Part shown: one piece after another, positions 18,795 to 29,043 of the stretch
How the letters are laid out: the number at the start of each line of letters is the position of its first letter
How positions within the stretch are numbered: position 1 is the first letter of the stretch
DNA from: Hippea alviniae EP5-r
Lineage (GTDB): Bacteria > Campylobacterota_A > Desulfurellia > Desulfurellales > Hippeaceae
NCBI RefSeq assembly: GCF_000420385.1
Contig: NZ_ATUV01000001.1
Span: forward strand, 744,001-808,000
Reading direction: 5' to 3'
DNA: 64,000 bases
Position numbers and translations under genes: made by a program
Notes under the pieces: model-generated
What the model was told of the DNA's origin: nothing
The model's input: only the letters and a program-made list of their open reading frames with translations
Databases searched by the model: none

Positions 18795-20144
18795 ATGGAA
18801 GAGAAACTCACGCCTAAGAAGATAGTCGAGCTATTAGACAAATACATAGTAGGACAGGCAGAAGCAAAAAAAGCTATAGCCATAGCCCTAAGAACACGAT
18901 ACAGAAGACACAAAGTAAAAGGCGACATAAAAGACGAGATAATGCCCAAAAATATACTAATGATAGGTCCAACAGGCGTGGGTAAAACAGAGATTGCAAG
19001 AAGAATAGCAAAGATAACCAATGCACCATTTGTTAAAGTTGAAGCAAGCAAATTTACAGAAGTTGGATATGTGGGAAGAGATGTTGAGTCAATTATCAGA
19101 GATTTAGCAAGAATCAGCTATGAGATGGTAAAACAAGAAGAGCTAAAAAAGGTTGAAGATAAAGCAAAAAAGGAAGCAGAAGAGAAGGTTTTAGATATAC
19201 TTGTGCCACCACTTAAAAACCAGTCCATCTATAACAACGAAGAAGAAGAGCGACTAAACCGCACAAGGGAAAAGTTTAGAGAAAAATTAAAGAACGGTGA
19301 GCTTGACGATAAGATTATCGAGATAACAGTAAGCCCACAGAGAGCAGAACAGCCAATGCCTTTTATAGAGATAGCGGCAGCACCAATTGATGAGATAGAC
19401 TCAAGTCTAAGGGATATGCTTGATAACCTTATACCAGGCAGAAAGAAAACAAGAAAGGTAACAGTCAAAGAAGCTCTAAAGATATTCCAAGAAGAAGAAG
19501 CTCAAAAACTAATAGACAAAGATAAGGTTAAAGAGAAAGCTATAGAAAAAGCATCAAACGACGGAATAGTATTCATAGATGAGATAGACAAAATCGTGAG
19601 CAAATCGTCATCGACAAGTGGGCCTGATGTATCAAGAGAAGGTGTGCAAAGAGATCTATTACCTATTGTTGAAGGTTCAAGTGTAAATACTCGATACGGC
19701 ATTATAAAGACAGACCACATTTTATTTATCGCAGCAGGTGCATTTCATCAGGTAAAACCAAGCGATATGATTCCCGAATTGCAGGGAAGATTCCCTATAA
19801 GGGTTGAGTTAAAACCACTAACAAAGGCAGATTTTGTAAGAATCCTAAAAGAGCCAAAAAATGCTCTAATAAAGCAATACAAAGCCCTGCTTGAGACAGA
19901 AGGCATTGAGATAAACTTTACAGACGATGCAATCGAGAAGATCTCAGAGATAGCAGAAAAGATTAACAAAGAGACAGAAAACATCGGAGCAAGAAGACTT
20001 CATACACTCCTTGAAAAACTGCTTGAAGATATCTCGTTTGAAGCACCAGATACAGACAAACAGATAACAATCGATGCAGCCTATGTAGAAAACAAACTTG
20101 CAAACATCGTTGAAGATAGAGACTTAAGCAGATACATACTCTAA
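18795..20144 (+). CDS. hslU: HslU ATPase subunit of HslUV
   Basis: AAA+ unfoldase of 449 residues partnering HslV. It begins [17 protein letters not shown], has Walker [10 protein letters not shown] near 58, the intermediate (I) domain at roughly 110-240 and Walker [10 protein letters not shown] near 258. The C-terminus ends DLSRYIL, the tail that inserts into HslV to activate it. Directly follows hslV without a gap. Last gene of the operon; no clear terminator hairpin follows before the next rightward gene. Confidence 0.97.
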   Translation: MEEKLTPKKIVELLDKYIVGQAEAKKAIAIALRTRYRRHKVKGDIKDEIMPKNILMIGPTGVGKTEIARRIAKITNAPFVKVEASKFTEVGYVGRDVESIIRDLARISYEMVKQEELKKVEDKAKKEAEEKVLDILVPPLKNQSIYNNEEEERLNRTREKFREKLKNGELDDKIIEITVSPQRAEQPMPFIEIAAAPIDEIDSSLRDMLDNLIPGRKKTRKVTVKEALKIFQEEEAQKLIDKDKVKEKAIEKASNDGIVFIDEIDKIVSKSSSTSGPDVSREGVQRDLLPIVEGSSVNTRYGIIKTDHILFIAAGAFHQVKPSDMIPELQGRFPIRVELKPLTKADFVRILKEPKNALIKQYKALLETEGIEINFTDDAIEKISEIAEKINKETENIGARRLHTLLEKLLEDISFEAPDTDKQITIDAAYVENKLANIVEDRDLSRYIL

Positions 20145-20214
20145 AATAAAAAAGACTTTCAATTTTATCATCATAAATGCTAAACTTATAAAAAATACAC
20201 TAAAGGAGCAACCC

Positions 20215-21294
20215 ATGAAAACCCGTATCTTCAGAAACAAAAAACTCATAGACAGAGATAAAGAGATAAACTTCTTCCTTGATTGGTTCAATCAATTACC
20301 AGAGTTAATACTTTGGGTTTATGGCCCAAAATCTTCAGGCAAAACAACACTCATTGAGTATGTTGTTGAAAAAGAGTTATTTGAAGATTTTGAGAACTTA
20401 AAACCCAAAGGTAATTGGTGGGTGAAGTATATAAACTTAAGAAGATATCTAATAAGCAACTATTCAAGTTTTATAGAAGCAATACTAACACCAGAGAAAG
20501 ATGACAAAGGCAAGAAAGAAGAGAAACTCTCAGCAAGCTTCAACATTGGAGTATTCAACATAAAAGCAGAACTGCTAAATGAAGTAAAAAACAAAGAGAA
20601 AGACTTATTCAAAGTTCTAATGGAAGAGATACAAAACAGGGTAAAGAAAAACAGACAACCTATAATCATCATAGACGAAATCCAAACACTTGAAGATATA
20701 TACATAAATGGAGATAGAGAACTACTCAAAGAGTTCCTAAACTTCTGTGTCTCTTTAACAAAAGAGACACATCTGTCTCATGTTGTTATCCTAAGCTCAA
20801 ACACTGTGTTTATAGATAGGATTTATAATGATGCAAAGCTAAAGAAGACAAGTGAGTTTTTTAAGATTGACCATTTAGATAAGAGTATAGTTGTAGAGTG
20901 GTTAAGTTCTGAAGGATACACAGAAGAAGAGATAAATCTCATCTATGACTATCTTGGTGGTTGTATTCCAGATATACAAAGAATGATGATGTTAAAAGAC
21001 AAATACAAAAGCATTAAAGAGTATTTAGAGCATAGGGCGTTTTTGGCATATACTGAGATGGTTGACTTACTCACAAACGAAGAAGACTTCAACAAAAGAA
21101 AGATATTTAAAGAGATAGCAAAAGAGATAGTAAAAAACGGCAGATTTATAGCAAAAGAAGAATTACCAACGCAGGTGAAGAAGATTATAAATTTTTACGC
21201 TGAAAAAGAGATACTCTTTTATGACCCGCTTACATTGGAAGTTAAAGGAAATAGTAGGATTTATGAGAAGGGGATGGAGAAGTTGGAGTTATAG
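20215..21294 (+). CDS. ATPase of the archaeal-type ATPase_2 family
   Basis: Predicted cytoplasmic P-loop ATPase of 359 residues resembling the ATPase_2 (PF01637) family that is abundant in Archaea. Walker A is GPKSSGKTT at about 39-47 and Walker B IIIIDEIQ at about 148-155, followed by a sensor-like VVILSSN. The C-terminal part, ending VKGNSRIYEKGMEKL, looks like the winged-helix end of the family. AAAGGAGC precedes the ATG. It stands alone between the hslU operon and the convergent ysxC. The function of this family is unknown and archaeal-type members in bacteria are often transferred; I see no mobile-element ends here. Confidence 0.8.
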   Translation: MKTRIFRNKKLIDRDKEINFFLDWFNQLPELILWVYGPKSSGKTTLIEYVVEKELFEDFENLKPKGNWWVKYINLRRYLISNYSSFIEAILTPEKDDKGKKEEKLSASFNIGVFNIKAELLNEVKNKEKDLFKVLMEEIQNRVKKNRQPIIIIDEIQTLEDIYINGDRELLKEFLNFCVSLTKETHLSHVVILSSNTVFIDRIYNDAKLKKTSEFFKIDHLDKSIVVEWLSSEGYTEEEINLIYDYLGGCIPDIQRMMMLKDKYKSIKEYLEHRAFLAYTEMVDLLTNEEDFNKRKIFKEIAKEIVKNGRFIAKEELPTQVKKIINFYAEKEILFYDPLTLEVKGNSRIYEKGMEKLEL

Positions 21295-21332
21295 ATTAGG
21301 AATTTTGAATACTTAATGTTTATGAAGCGGAT

Positions 21333-21992
21333 TCAAGTTGGTTTATTAACAGGAAAAGATTCAGAAAGTTCCATTATAAAATCGCAGAGTTTGTCTATTC
21401 CCTTTCTCTTTTTGGAAGATGTGAGAAAGTAATTTAAACTGCCGAATTTTTCTTTCAAATACTTTATATTTGATGATATGTCTTTTTGGGTGCTTTTATC
21501 GGTTTTTGTAAAAACGACACTAAATGGTCTTTTGTAAAACTTAAGCCACTCAATAAACATCACATCGCTATCCATCGGTTTATGACGCGAATCAATTAAA
21601 ACAAACACATGATAAAGAAGGTTTGAGTTTTTCAGATAATCTTCAATCGTTATTCTCCATCTGTTTCTCATCTCTTTAGACCTTCTTGCATAACCATAGC
21701 CCGGCAAATCAATAAAATAAAATCTCTCATTTACTTCAATAGCATTTATCAGTATGGTTTTGCCGGGATTTTTGCTCACATAGACTATTTTTCTTCTTAA
21801 TAAAGCATTTATCAAAGAAGATTTACCAACATTACTTCTGCCTGCAAATGCAAACTGCGGAAGACTAAGCAAACGGGCAGCTGACTCGAAGCTGCCCTTG
21901 AATTCAGCCTTTTTAAAAGCTAAACAACCCTTAGGCTCACTTCGTTCTTCTTCGTGTCCAGAATCACCAATGTTCTTCTGTTCGTCAAGCAT
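21333..21992 (-). CDS. ysxC: ribosome biogenesis GTPase YsxC/EngB
   Basis: Essential-type GTPase that assists 50S subunit assembly. G1 GRSNVGKSS, switch region GKTILINA, G3 DLPGYGYA and G4 TKTD are present, and the C-terminal SSKKRKGID follows. The body matches the usual length, but there is a 30-residue N-terminal extension before FKKAEFKGSF. No ATG, GTG or TTG lies in frame between the upstream ATG at 21992 and the conserved core, so translation appears to begin inside the phosphoesterase gene, giving an overlap of about 73 bases. GGGAGAG lies upstream of this ATG. A GTG at 21998 is an alternative. Confidence 0.9.
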   Translation of the reverse strand: MLDEQKNIGDSGHEEERSEPKGCLAFKKAEFKGSFESAARLLSLPQFAFAGRSNVGKSSLINALLRRKIVYVSKNPGKTILINAIEVNERFYFIDLPGYGYARRSKEMRNRWRITIEDYLKNSNLLYHVFVLIDSRHKPMDSDVMFIEWLKFYKRPFSVVFTKTDKSTQKDISSNIKYLKEKFGSLNYFLTSSKKRKGIDKLCDFIMELSESFPVNKPT

Positions 21993-22393
21993 CCACACAA
22001 CTCTCCCGGGTTGATAATATACCCTTTTTCAGTCTCTCTTAAATCTATCCTATGAAGATGGCCATAAAGCACATAGTTATACTCTCTTGCAAGCTTATCT
22101 ATACCAAACGGCTCATGCATCAGAATAAACTCTTTGCCGTCAAGCTCAATCTCAAACGGCGGCTTATGCAATTTCCCTTCACTCTTTTGCTGCAAAAATA
22201 ACACTTCGCCGTCATTGTTGCCAAATACACCGATAAATTTACTATTCAACTTATCAAAATAGTCGAAACAAAATGGAGACACAATATCACCAAGATGGAT
22301 AGTTAAGTCAACACTCTCTTTATTCAATAAATCAACGACGAGCTTTATTGCTTCAATATTATCATGAGAGTCAGAGATTATTCCTATTCTCAT
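21920..22393 (-). CDS. YfcE/MJ0936-type metallophosphoesterase
   Basis: Small metal-dependent phosphoesterase of 157 residues. The five calcineurin-like motifs are all visible: DSH (8-10), GD (35-36), GNND (58-61), a His in LMHEP and GHLH (about 112-115). Relatives cleave phosphodiesters, often 2',3'-cyclic or bis-p-nitrophenyl substrates; the natural substrate is not known. Its ATG overlaps the leuB stop by four bases, and its 3' end overlaps ysxC by about 73 bases in another frame. Confidence 0.9.
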   Translation of the reverse strand: MRIGIISDSHDNIEAIKLVVDLLNKESVDLTIHLGDIVSPFCFDYFDKLNSKFIGVFGNNDGEVLFLQQKSEGKLHKPPFEIELDGKEFILMHEPFGIDKLAREYNYVLYGHLHRIDLRETEKGYIINPGELCGCLTNRRTLVILDTKKNEVSLRVV

Positions 22394-23475
22394 ATTTCAA
22401 CTTCACCCACAGCCTTTGCTATTAAATCACCCATCTGCTGGGTATTTACCTTTCTTGTGCCTTCACTGTAAATATCCGGAGTTCTATAACCCATCTTTAA
22501 AATCATATCAACTGCCTTCTCTATTGCTTCGGCTTCCTTGTCAAGTTTAAATCCATACTTCAACATCATAGCAGCAGACTCAATCTGCGCAATTGGGTTT
22601 GCTATGCCAAGGCCGGCAATGTCAGGCGCAGAACCATGAATCGGCTCAAACATACCTACTTCTCCACCAATTGAAGCAGAAGGCAACATTCCGATTGAAC
22701 CGGTTAACATGCTCGCTTCATCAGACAGGATATCGCCAAAAATATTACCCGTCACGATAACATCAAACTGCTTCGGGTCCCTAACAAGCTGCATAGCCGC
22801 ATTATCAACAAGCAGATGATTATACTCAACATCGGGATAATCCTTCGCCACTTTTTCAACAACATCACGCCACAATTGAGAAACATCAAGCACATTCGCC
22901 TTATCAACACTTGTTAACTTCTTTCTTCTCTGTCTTGCAAGCTCAAATGCAAGCCTTACGATACGCTCTATCTCTGGCTCAGTATAAATCATCGTATTTA
23001 TGCCTTTTTTTACGCCATTCTCTTCAACAATGCCTTTGGGCTGACCAAAATAGATTCCACCGGTTAGCTCTCTGACAACGAGTATATCGATACCCTTTAT
23101 CACTTCTGGCTTTAGTGTGCTTGCATCGACAAGTTCATCAAATACTTTAGCTGGTCTTAAATTGGCAAAAGCGTTAAGTGTTTTTCTTATCTTCAACATT
23201 CCCGTCTCTGGCCTTTTCTCTCGTGGCAGATTATCCCATTTAGGCCCGCCAACAGCACCAAAAAACAGAGCATCGCATTTTAAAATCTTCTCAACTTCGC
23301 TATCAGGTAATGGGTCTTCAAACTTGTCAACTGCACATCCACCAATATAAACCTTCTCATACTCAAACTCATGCCCAAATCTGCTTCCGACTTCATCTAA
23401 AACCTTCAAACCTTCTGCAACAACTTCAGGCCCTATTCCATCGCCTTCTGCAACAGCTATTTTAAACTTAGCCAT
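22390..23475 (-). CDS. leuB: 3-isopropylmalate dehydrogenase
   Basis: NAD-dependent oxidative decarboxylase of leucine synthesis, 361 residues. The N-terminal [10 protein letters not shown], the substrate-binding [10 protein letters not shown] and the NAD-binding region GSAPDIAG (about 280) identify LeuB rather than isocitrate dehydrogenase. The ATG has a GAGGTGA upstream, eight bases after leuD. It completes a leuC-leuD-leuB operon followed by a phosphoesterase and ysxC. Confidence 0.96.
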   Translation of the reverse strand: MAKFKIAVAEGDGIGPEVVAEGLKVLDEVGSRFGHEFEYEKVYIGGCAVDKFEDPLPDSEVEKILKCDALFFGAVGGPKWDNLPREKRPETGMLKIRKTLNAFANLRPAKVFDELVDASTLKPEVIKGIDILVVRELTGGIYFGQPKGIVEENGVKKGINTMIYTEPEIERIVRLAFELARQRRKKLTSVDKANVLDVSQLWRDVVEKVAKDYPDVEYNHLLVDNAAMQLVRDPKQFDVIVTGNIFGDILSDEASMLTGSIGMLPSASIGGEVGMFEPIHGSAPDIAGLGIANPIAQIESAAMMLKYGFKLDKEAEAIEKAVDMILKMGYRTPDIYSEGTRKVNTQQMGDLIAKAVGEVEI

Positions 23476-23483
23476 ATCTCACC

Positions 23484-23975
23484 TCATACATTTAATAGTT
23501 TCTTTGCATAACCAAAAAGACCGCCGCTTTCTATCAACTGCTGCATAAATTCGGGTATTACACTCGATTTAAAAATCTTGCCGTTTTTCAAAACAACAAT
23601 CTCGCCTTTTTGCGTATCAACTTCTATCTCATCGCCCTTTTCAAGCTCGTCTGAAACATCAGACTCAAGTATGGGCAACCCTATATTAAACGCATTTCTA
23701 TAAAAAATCCTTGAAAAAGACTTAGCAATCACACACGCAACACCGCTTGCTTTTATGGCTATTGGTGCATGCTCCCTGCTTGAGCCCGAACCAAAGTTAT
23801 AACCAGCAACAATTATATCACCTTCTTTTACCTGTTCTGCAAAGTTCTCATCTATATCTTCCATGCAGTGTTTTGCAAGCTCTTTCGGGTCTGAAGTATT
23901 CAGATACCTTGCAGGTATAATAACATCTGTATCAACATTATCGGGATATACCCAAACTCTTCCTTTTATTCTCAT
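23484..23975 (-). CDS. leuD: 3-isopropylmalate dehydratase small subunit
   Basis: Swivelling domain subunit (163 residues) of isopropylmalate isomerase. The signature [11 protein letters not shown] is at about 14-24 and the substrate loop [13 protein letters not shown] near 60. The short length is that of the thermophile/archaeal-type LeuD paired with a 420-residue LeuC. Overlaps leuC by four bases. Confidence 0.95.
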   Translation of the reverse strand: MRIKGRVWVYPDNVDTDVIIPARYLNTSDPKELAKHCMEDIDENFAEQVKEGDIIVAGYNFGSGSSREHAPIAIKASGVACVIAKSFSRIFYRNAFNIGLPILESDVSDELEKGDEIEVDTQKGEIVVLKNGKIFKSSVIPEFMQQLIESGGLFGYAKKLLNV

Positions 23976-25246
23976 TTTATTACCTCATCTGGATGAATTA
24001 TTTTGCCAGCTACAGCACTTGCAGCAGCAACAGCAGGCGAACTTAAATAGACATAGGCTTTTTTAGAGCCCATTCTTCCGACAAAGTTTCTGTTTGATGT
24101 TGATATACAGACTTCACCGTCAGCAAGAATACCCATATAGCCGCCAAGACACGGCCCACATGTCGGTGTTGAGATAACAGCACCAGCTTCAAGAAAAATA
24201 TCAAACAAACCTTCTTTTAATGCCTGCTTATATACTTCAACTGTCGCAGGAATAATGATAAGTCTCACATATTTTGCAACTTTATTGCCCTTTAAAACCT
24301 TAGCCGCTTCTCTTAAATCGGAGATCCTGCCGTTTGTGCAGCTGCCGATAAACGCCTGGTCTATCTTTATATCTTCCTTTATCTCGCTTATGCCCTTTGT
24401 GTTTGACGGCAGATGCGGAAAAGCAACCTGCGGCTCTATATTTGAAACATCTATCTCGATTATATCGCTGTATTCTGCATCATCATCACTTTTTAGAATC
24501 TCATACTCACTTCTGTCGATATCTCTTTCTTTCAGATACTCAATCGTTATATCATCAGGCTCAATGATGCCGTTTTTTGCTCCAGCTTCAACAGCCATAT
24601 TGCACATTGTAAGCCTATCTTCCATAGATAATTCTTTTATCGCATCTCCTGTAAACTCCATTGATTTATATAAAGCTCCTGCAACGCCGATTTTACCTAT
24701 CGTATAAAGAATCAAATCCTTGCCGTATACCCATTTATTGCGTTTACCTTTATAGATGAATTTAATAGACTCAGGCACCCTAAACCAGCTTTTGCCTGTT
24801 GCAAAGGCAAAACCAACATCCGTTGAGCCCATACCAGTTGCAAAAGCACCCAAAGCACCATGTGTGCAGGTATGAGAATCAGCACCGACAACAAGCATGC
24901 CAGGTTTAATATAGCCCTGCTCAGGCAGAAGTGCATGCTCTATCCCGACTTCTCCTGTCTCCCAATACAACGGTAAATCCTTTTCTCTAACAAAATCACG
25001 CATTATTTTGCACTGATTTGCAGAATTGATATCCTTATTCGGTGTAAAATGGTCTGGAATTAAAGCAACTTTATTTTTATCAAACACATCAACGCCAAGT
25101 CTTTTAACAAAATCTATGGCAATAGGTGCTGTTATATCGTTTGCAAAAGCCAAATCAACATCAGCCAAAACAATCTCGCCAGCTTTTAGAAAATCCCTAT
25201 TGCTCTTTTTAGCCAATATCTTCTGAGAAATGGTCATTCCCGCCAT
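23972..25246 (-). CDS. leuC: 3-isopropylmalate dehydratase large subunit
   Basis: Aconitase-family 4Fe-4S subunit of 424 residues. Cluster ligands are seen at SCTNGR (about 297) and TCGPCLGG (about 355), with [10 protein letters not shown] near 123. It is of the shorter homoaconitase-like LeuC type. The frame opens at a GTG (25255), but the ATG at 25244-25246 has AAGGAG eight bases upstream and starts the conserved [11 protein letters not shown]. First gene of the leucine operon. Homoaconitase activity cannot be excluded, yet linkage to leuD-leuB supports leucine synthesis. Confidence 0.95.
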   Translation of the reverse strand: MAGMTISQKILAKKSNRDFLKAGEIVLADVDLAFANDITAPIAIDFVKRLGVDVFDKNKVALIPDHFTPNKDINSANQCKIMRDFVREKDLPLYWETGEVGIEHALLPEQGYIKPGMLVVGADSHTCTHGALGAFATGMGSTDVGFAFATGKSWFRVPESIKFIYKGKRNKWVYGKDLILYTIGKIGVAGALYKSMEFTGDAIKELSMEDRLTMCNMAVEAGAKNGIIEPDDITIEYLKERDIDRSEYEILKSDDDAEYSDIIEIDVSNIEPQVAFPHLPSNTKGISEIKEDIKIDQAFIGSCTNGRISDLREAAKVLKGNKVAKYVRLIIIPATVEVYKQALKEGLFDIFLEAGAVISTPTCGPCLGGYMGILADGEVCISTSNRNFVGRMGSKKAYVYLSSPAVAAASAVAGKIIHPDEVIK

Positions 25247-25258
25247 AAAAACCACTCC

Positions 25259-26470
25259 TTACACATTGAATATCGATACACTATCGACAAGCTCTTTGAT
25301 ATGGTCGTTTAAAGCTTCAACATTATCCTTTAAGGATGCAACAGCTTCGACAAGTTTTTTGGACTCATCTGAGTTAAATTGAATCTTCTCAATCATATCT
25401 GTTGAACTCTTCTCTATTGCTTTAATTGCATCTGCTATATCGCCTGTTGCTTTTTGTGATTTTTCAGCTAAGCTTCTAACTTCATCTGCAACAACAGCAA
25501 AGCCACGGCCGGCTTCTCCAGCTCGTGCTGCTTCAATTGCAGCATTTAAGGCGAGCAAGTTTGTCTGGTCTGCTATATCTCTAATCAATCCAACAATGCC
25601 TTCTATATTCTTGGTTGCTTCACCTAACTGTTTTGCCAACTCAACAAGCTCGCTCTGTGATTTTTGGAAAACATTCTCATTCCAGTCTGCAACCTGCTGC
25701 ACTCCTTCTGCTGTTTTGTATGATATGTCATTTGCAACTTCGGCAGAGTCCTTTATGCCTTTAACAACAACTCTTAGATTCTCTATAATTGAGTTGATTG
25801 GACCTTCCAAATCTTTAAGCTGATTGTCTTCTGGTATCTCAATCGTGTCAGACACATCGCCTTCTGCAACCCTGTTTAGAATATCCCTTATTATCTCTAT
25901 ATTCTGCTCAAGATACCTTCTCCTCTCTTCGAGCTCCTCCCTTAAATCTCTCATTATAACATAAACATATATAACCTGTCCGTTTTCAACAATCGGCATT
26001 GCATTAACAAAAACAGGAATCTTTTCACCACCTCTATGCATTATGGTTGCTTCACCAACAACAACTTTCTTTTCATTTAAACTTTTAATAACAAGTTTAC
26101 AAACACTGCATTCTGGTGGATTCTCAGGCCAAAGTACCTTAGCAGCAGAATCAATATTAAATAACTCGTTATAGCTCCAACCTGTTATCTCTTCGAAAGC
26201 CTTATTGAAATACAAAAACCTTCTCTCAGGGCTGACAGCAAAAATTATAAAAAAGTTTTCTCTAAAAAATCGCCAACAATAGACATCTGTGGAATAAATC
26301 TTGCAAAGCTTCTCAACCCTTTCTACAAAGTCGCCTTCTTTTAGTAATTTTTTATCTTCTTCAGAAAGCTCCTTAGCCTTATCAGACAAAACTTCATTAA
26401 CTAACCTCTCTATTACCTCAGATTTCATCTGATGATTCTCAATCTTCTCCCTTTTCTTAGAGAAAAACAT
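25259..26470 (-). CDS. soluble PAS-domain methyl-accepting chemotaxis protein
   Basis: Cytoplasmic chemoreceptor of 403 residues with no transmembrane segment. A PAS domain (about 72-180, with [17 protein letters not shown]) is followed by a HAMP-like/linker region and the conserved signalling hairpin at about 298-338 ([19 protein letters not shown] and onward). The sensor part has cysteines at 56, 64, 121 and 124 (CSVCK), which might bind a metal or respond to redox. The start is the ATG at 26468-26470 with GGGGGAGGAG before it, not the upstream one in frame. It follows the DUF2914-like gene in an apparent two-gene operon. Confidence 0.92.
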   Translation of the reverse strand: MFFSKKREKIENHQMKSEVIERLVNEVLSDKAKELSEEDKKLLKEGDFVERVEKLCKIYSTDVYCWRFFRENFFIIFAVSPERRFLYFNKAFEEITGWSYNELFNIDSAAKVLWPENPPECSVCKLVIKSLNEKKVVVGEATIMHRGGEKIPVFVNAMPIVENGQVIYVYVIMRDLREELEERRRYLEQNIEIIRDILNRVAEGDVSDTIEIPEDNQLKDLEGPINSIIENLRVVVKGIKDSAEVANDISYKTAEGVQQVADWNENVFQKSQSELVELAKQLGEATKNIEGIVGLIRDIADQTNLLALNAAIEAARAGEAGRGFAVVADEVRSLAEKSQKATGDIADAIKAIEKSSTDMIEKIQFNSDESKKLVEAVASLKDNVEALNDHIKELVDSVSIFNV

Positions 26471-26483
26471 AACTCCTCCCCCT

Positions 26484-26876
26484 TTATTTAACAACAAAAA
26501 CTTTCTCTTTTAACAGTTTGTTATTTTTATCAAAAATTTCAAGTTTCCATACACCTTTCATCGAAGGATAAATAGTTTTATAAGACCAAGTTCTAAATCT
26601 GTTATAAGGTTTAACAGGAAGTTTTATATCAAAGTGCCTATCGTTAAGCACCCATCTCATAACTATATAAGTGGAGTTTTTTACATTTTTAAGTTCAACA
26701 AGACACCAAATTCTTTTTGCTCCTCTAAACTCATCAGAAGGATTCACTACTTTTCTATTTTTAACCCCAGTTCCACAAATTATATTACCAACAGACATAG
26801 AATAAGTCTTAAAACTACCCATAATAACAGTTGCAAAAAACATCAAGATGATAAATTTAAACACTTTTCTCAACAT
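26484..26876 (-). CDS. secreted DUF2914-like protein
   Basis: Protein of 130 residues with an N-terminal signal or anchor (about 5-26). The remainder resembles DUF2914 (PF11141): [56 protein letters not shown] in order. These small beta domains are periplasmic and of unknown function. AAGGAGTG precedes the ATG. It lies just ahead of a soluble chemoreceptor gene, but an operational link is not obvious since one is cytoplasmic and the other secreted. Confidence 0.7.
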   Translation of the reverse strand: MLRKVFKFIILMFFATVIMGSFKTYSMSVGNIICGTGVKNRKVVNPSDEFRGAKRIWCLVELKNVKNSTYIVMRWVLNDRHFDIKLPVKPYNRFRTWSYKTIYPSMKGVWKLEIFDKNNKLLKEKVFVVK

Positions 26877-27015
26877 TGCAACACTCCTTGGAAATAATTT
26901 TTTAATTCTTAAGAAAATTTATATAAAAAATTAAATAAAAAATCCACCTTCTTTAACTTCTAACTACTCAAATTATTCTCTGCTTACTCTCAAAAATCAC
27001 TATATATATTATCCA

Positions 27016-27489
27016 TTAAAGTCTTTCGAATTTACCGCTTTTGCCACCTTCTTTGTAAATAAGACGAATGTTCTTTATCTCTATAGCCCTGTCAATGGCT
27101 TTACACATATCGTATATAGTTAAAGCTGCAATACTCACAGCTGTCATTGCTTCCATCTCAACGCCCGTTTTGTGGGTTATCTTGACTTCTGAGAATATCT
27201 TTATAGTGCAGTTCTCATCATCCATCTCAAAGTTTATATCAACACCTTCAAGATTCAAAGGGTGGCACATTGGTATAAGATATGGAGTCTGTTTTGCTCC
27301 CATTATTCCGCCAACTTGAGCCACAGCCAGAACATCACCCTTTTTCACCTTTCCTTCTTTTACGGCACTATAGGCTTCCTTAGAGAGCTTCACTTCACCA
27401 TAAGCCTTAGCTATACGCAGAGTATAGTCCTTAGCCGAAACATCAACCATCTTTGCTCTTTTCTGTTCATTAAAGTGCGTAAATTCCAT
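27016..27489 (-). CDS. moaC: cyclic pyranopterin monophosphate synthase MoaC
   Basis: Works with MoaA in the first step of molybdenum cofactor synthesis, turning 3',8-cyclo-7,8-dihydro-GTP into cPMP. The 157-residue length is standard. Active-site motifs are MCHPL (about 73-77) and KTGVEMEAMTAVS (about 106-118). One base after the moaA stop. Supports the presence of molybdo- or tungsto-enzymes in this organism, in agreement with mobB and the TorD-like gene elsewhere in the window. Confidence 0.96.
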   Translation of the reverse strand: MEFTHFNEQKRAKMVDVSAKDYTLRIAKAYGEVKLSKEAYSAVKEGKVKKGDVLAVAQVGGIMGAKQTPYLIPMCHPLNLEGVDINFEMDDENCTIKIFSEVKITHKTGVEMEAMTAVSIAALTIYDMCKAIDRAIEIKNIRLIYKEGGKSGKFERL

Positions 27490-27490
27490 T

Positions 27491-28456
27491 TTATCCTCCC
27501 ACTGCTGCCATGCTTGAGTGTATGCCTTCCTTTAAAAGTGCATGCTCCTTTGGTTTTATCTCAACCGCATACTTTATAAGCTTGCTTATTTTTATCTCAT
27601 TTTCTTCTTTTAAGGCTTCCCTTACTCCAACCCTATCTGGATGACCAAGACACGGCAGAATAAAACCGTCGCTCGTTAATCTTATTCTATTGCAAACAGA
27701 ACAAAAAGCACTCGACAAAGGCGTAATAAAACCCACAAAACCACCGTCTATTTTGAAATAATCTGACGGACCGTTGGTTTTCTTATCGGAATGCTCAAGT
27801 TCATATTTGTCCTTTATAATACGCTTTATCTCACTAATGCTTATAAAATACCTTCTCCAATCCTTGACTATATCAGTTGGCATAAACTCAATAAATCGAA
27901 TATCACACTTCACCTTCAAAGCAAACTCAACAAGGTCTAATATCTCATCATCATTTACACCTTTCATAACGACGGTGTTTATCTTTGTGTCTTTAAAACC
28001 CGCATCTTCAATTGCTTCAAAACCATCAAGCACATCCCTTAAATCACCCATTCGTGTTATAAACTTAAACCTTTCAGCTTTTAGCGTATCAAGACTAACA
28101 GTAATCCTATCAAGGCCAGCTTCTTTTAACGATTTTGCATATTTTTTAAGCAAACTGCCGTTTGTTGTTAAAGATATCTCTTCAATCCCATCTATGCTTT
28201 TTAGCATCTCAATAAGATTTTCTACACCCTTTCTTACGAGCGGCTCACCACCTGTAAGCTTTATCTTTCTTATACCCAATCCTGCAGCCACTTTAACAAA
28301 AAGAGCTATCTCTTCATAGCTTAAAATCTCACTCATAGGCTTCCACTCTATGCCTTCCTTTGGCATGCAATAAATACACCTAAAATTACACCTATCCGTA
28401 ACAGAAATACGCAAATAATTTATCTTTCTACCGAATTTATCAATCAGTTCTGCCAT
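27491..28456 (-). CDS. moaA: GTP 3',8-cyclase MoaA
   Basis: Radical SAM enzyme of 321 residues starting molybdopterin synthesis. The N-terminal cluster is CNFRCIYC (CxxxCxxC) near 22-29, the SAM motif TGGEPLVRKG near 68, the C-terminal cluster CSVCNRIRLTSDGFILPC near 251-268, and the GTP-binding GG tail is present at the very end (AVGG). Its start overlaps the thiE 3' end by 13 bases. Adjacent to moaC. Confidence 0.96.
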   Translation of the reverse strand: MAELIDKFGRKINYLRISVTDRCNFRCIYCMPKEGIEWKPMSEILSYEEIALFVKVAAGLGIRKIKLTGGEPLVRKGVENLIEMLKSIDGIEEISLTTNGSLLKKYAKSLKEAGLDRITVSLDTLKAERFKFITRMGDLRDVLDGFEAIEDAGFKDTKINTVVMKGVNDDEILDLVEFALKVKCDIRFIEFMPTDIVKDWRRYFISISEIKRIIKDKYELEHSDKKTNGPSDYFKIDGGFVGFITPLSSAFCSVCNRIRLTSDGFILPCLGHPDRVGVREALKEENEIKISKLIKYAVEIKPKEHALLKEGIHSSMAAVGG

Positions 28457-29043
28457 ATTTTCAACATCCTTTCAAAGTGTTCTTTATCATTTGCAAGCAC
28501 ATCCCTTACACTAACAAAACCGTAAGCCTTTATATCCTTAATCAGATGAATATTCTCAAGTGATATACCACCAATAAGAAAAGCTGGATATCTGCTTATC
28601 TCAACCATTTTCTTAGCCAAATCAATACCCAATGTGGGATGCGGATTTTTCTTTGTTGTAGTTTCAAATACTGGTCCAACACCTATATAATCGCAACAGT
28701 CAGCATTTTCTACATCTTCAATACTATGCGCACTTAAACCTATAATAAAGCCTTCAGGCACTATCCTTCTAACTTCGCATACAGGTAAATCCTTATCACC
28801 TAAATGAACACCGTCAGCTTCAACAGTCAAGGCAAGGTCAACCCTATCGTCAACAATAAAAACAACGCCTTCTGACTTTGTCATCTCTCTTATCTTTTTT
28901 GCTTCATAGAACATCTCTCTATCGCTTTTGCCTTTGCACCTATACTGAATAATCTTAACACCAAACTCTATAAGCTTTTTTGCAGATTCAATACAGCCAA
29001 ATCTATCGTCAACTATTCCATAAAACCCTTTTGGCAAATCCAT
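28444..29043 (-). CDS. thiE: thiamine-phosphate synthase-like protein
   Basis: TIM-barrel protein of 199 residues. Family motifs include IQYRCKGKSD, FIVDDRVDLAL, DGVHLGDKDLP and GPVFETTTK, and the phosphate-binding LIGGISLENI. ThiE joins hydroxymethylpyrimidine pyrophosphate and thiazole phosphate. The gene overlaps gmhB by 31 bases, and AGGAG stands seven bases before the ATG, so the overlap is genuine. No other thiamine genes are near. TenI-type regulators share this fold, but the preserved diphosphate-binding residues favour ThiE. Confidence 0.85.
   Translation of the reverse strand: MDLPKGFYGIVDDRFGCIESAKKLIEFGVKIIQYRCKGKSDREMFYEAKKIREMTKSEGVVFIVDDRVDLALTVEADGVHLGDKDLPVCEVRRIVPEGFIIGLSAHSIEDVENADCCDYIGVGPVFETTTKKNPHPTLGIDLAKKMVEISRYPAFLIGGISLENIHLIKDIKAYGFVSVRDVLANDKEHFERMLKIWQN

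Noticed and set aside
26877-27015. Possible small RNA or riboswitch in the AT-rich gap between moaC and the DUF2914-like gene
   Set aside because: No stable stem or known aptamer motif was seen; the sequence is a low-complexity A/T stretch with only a ribosome site for the downstream gene.
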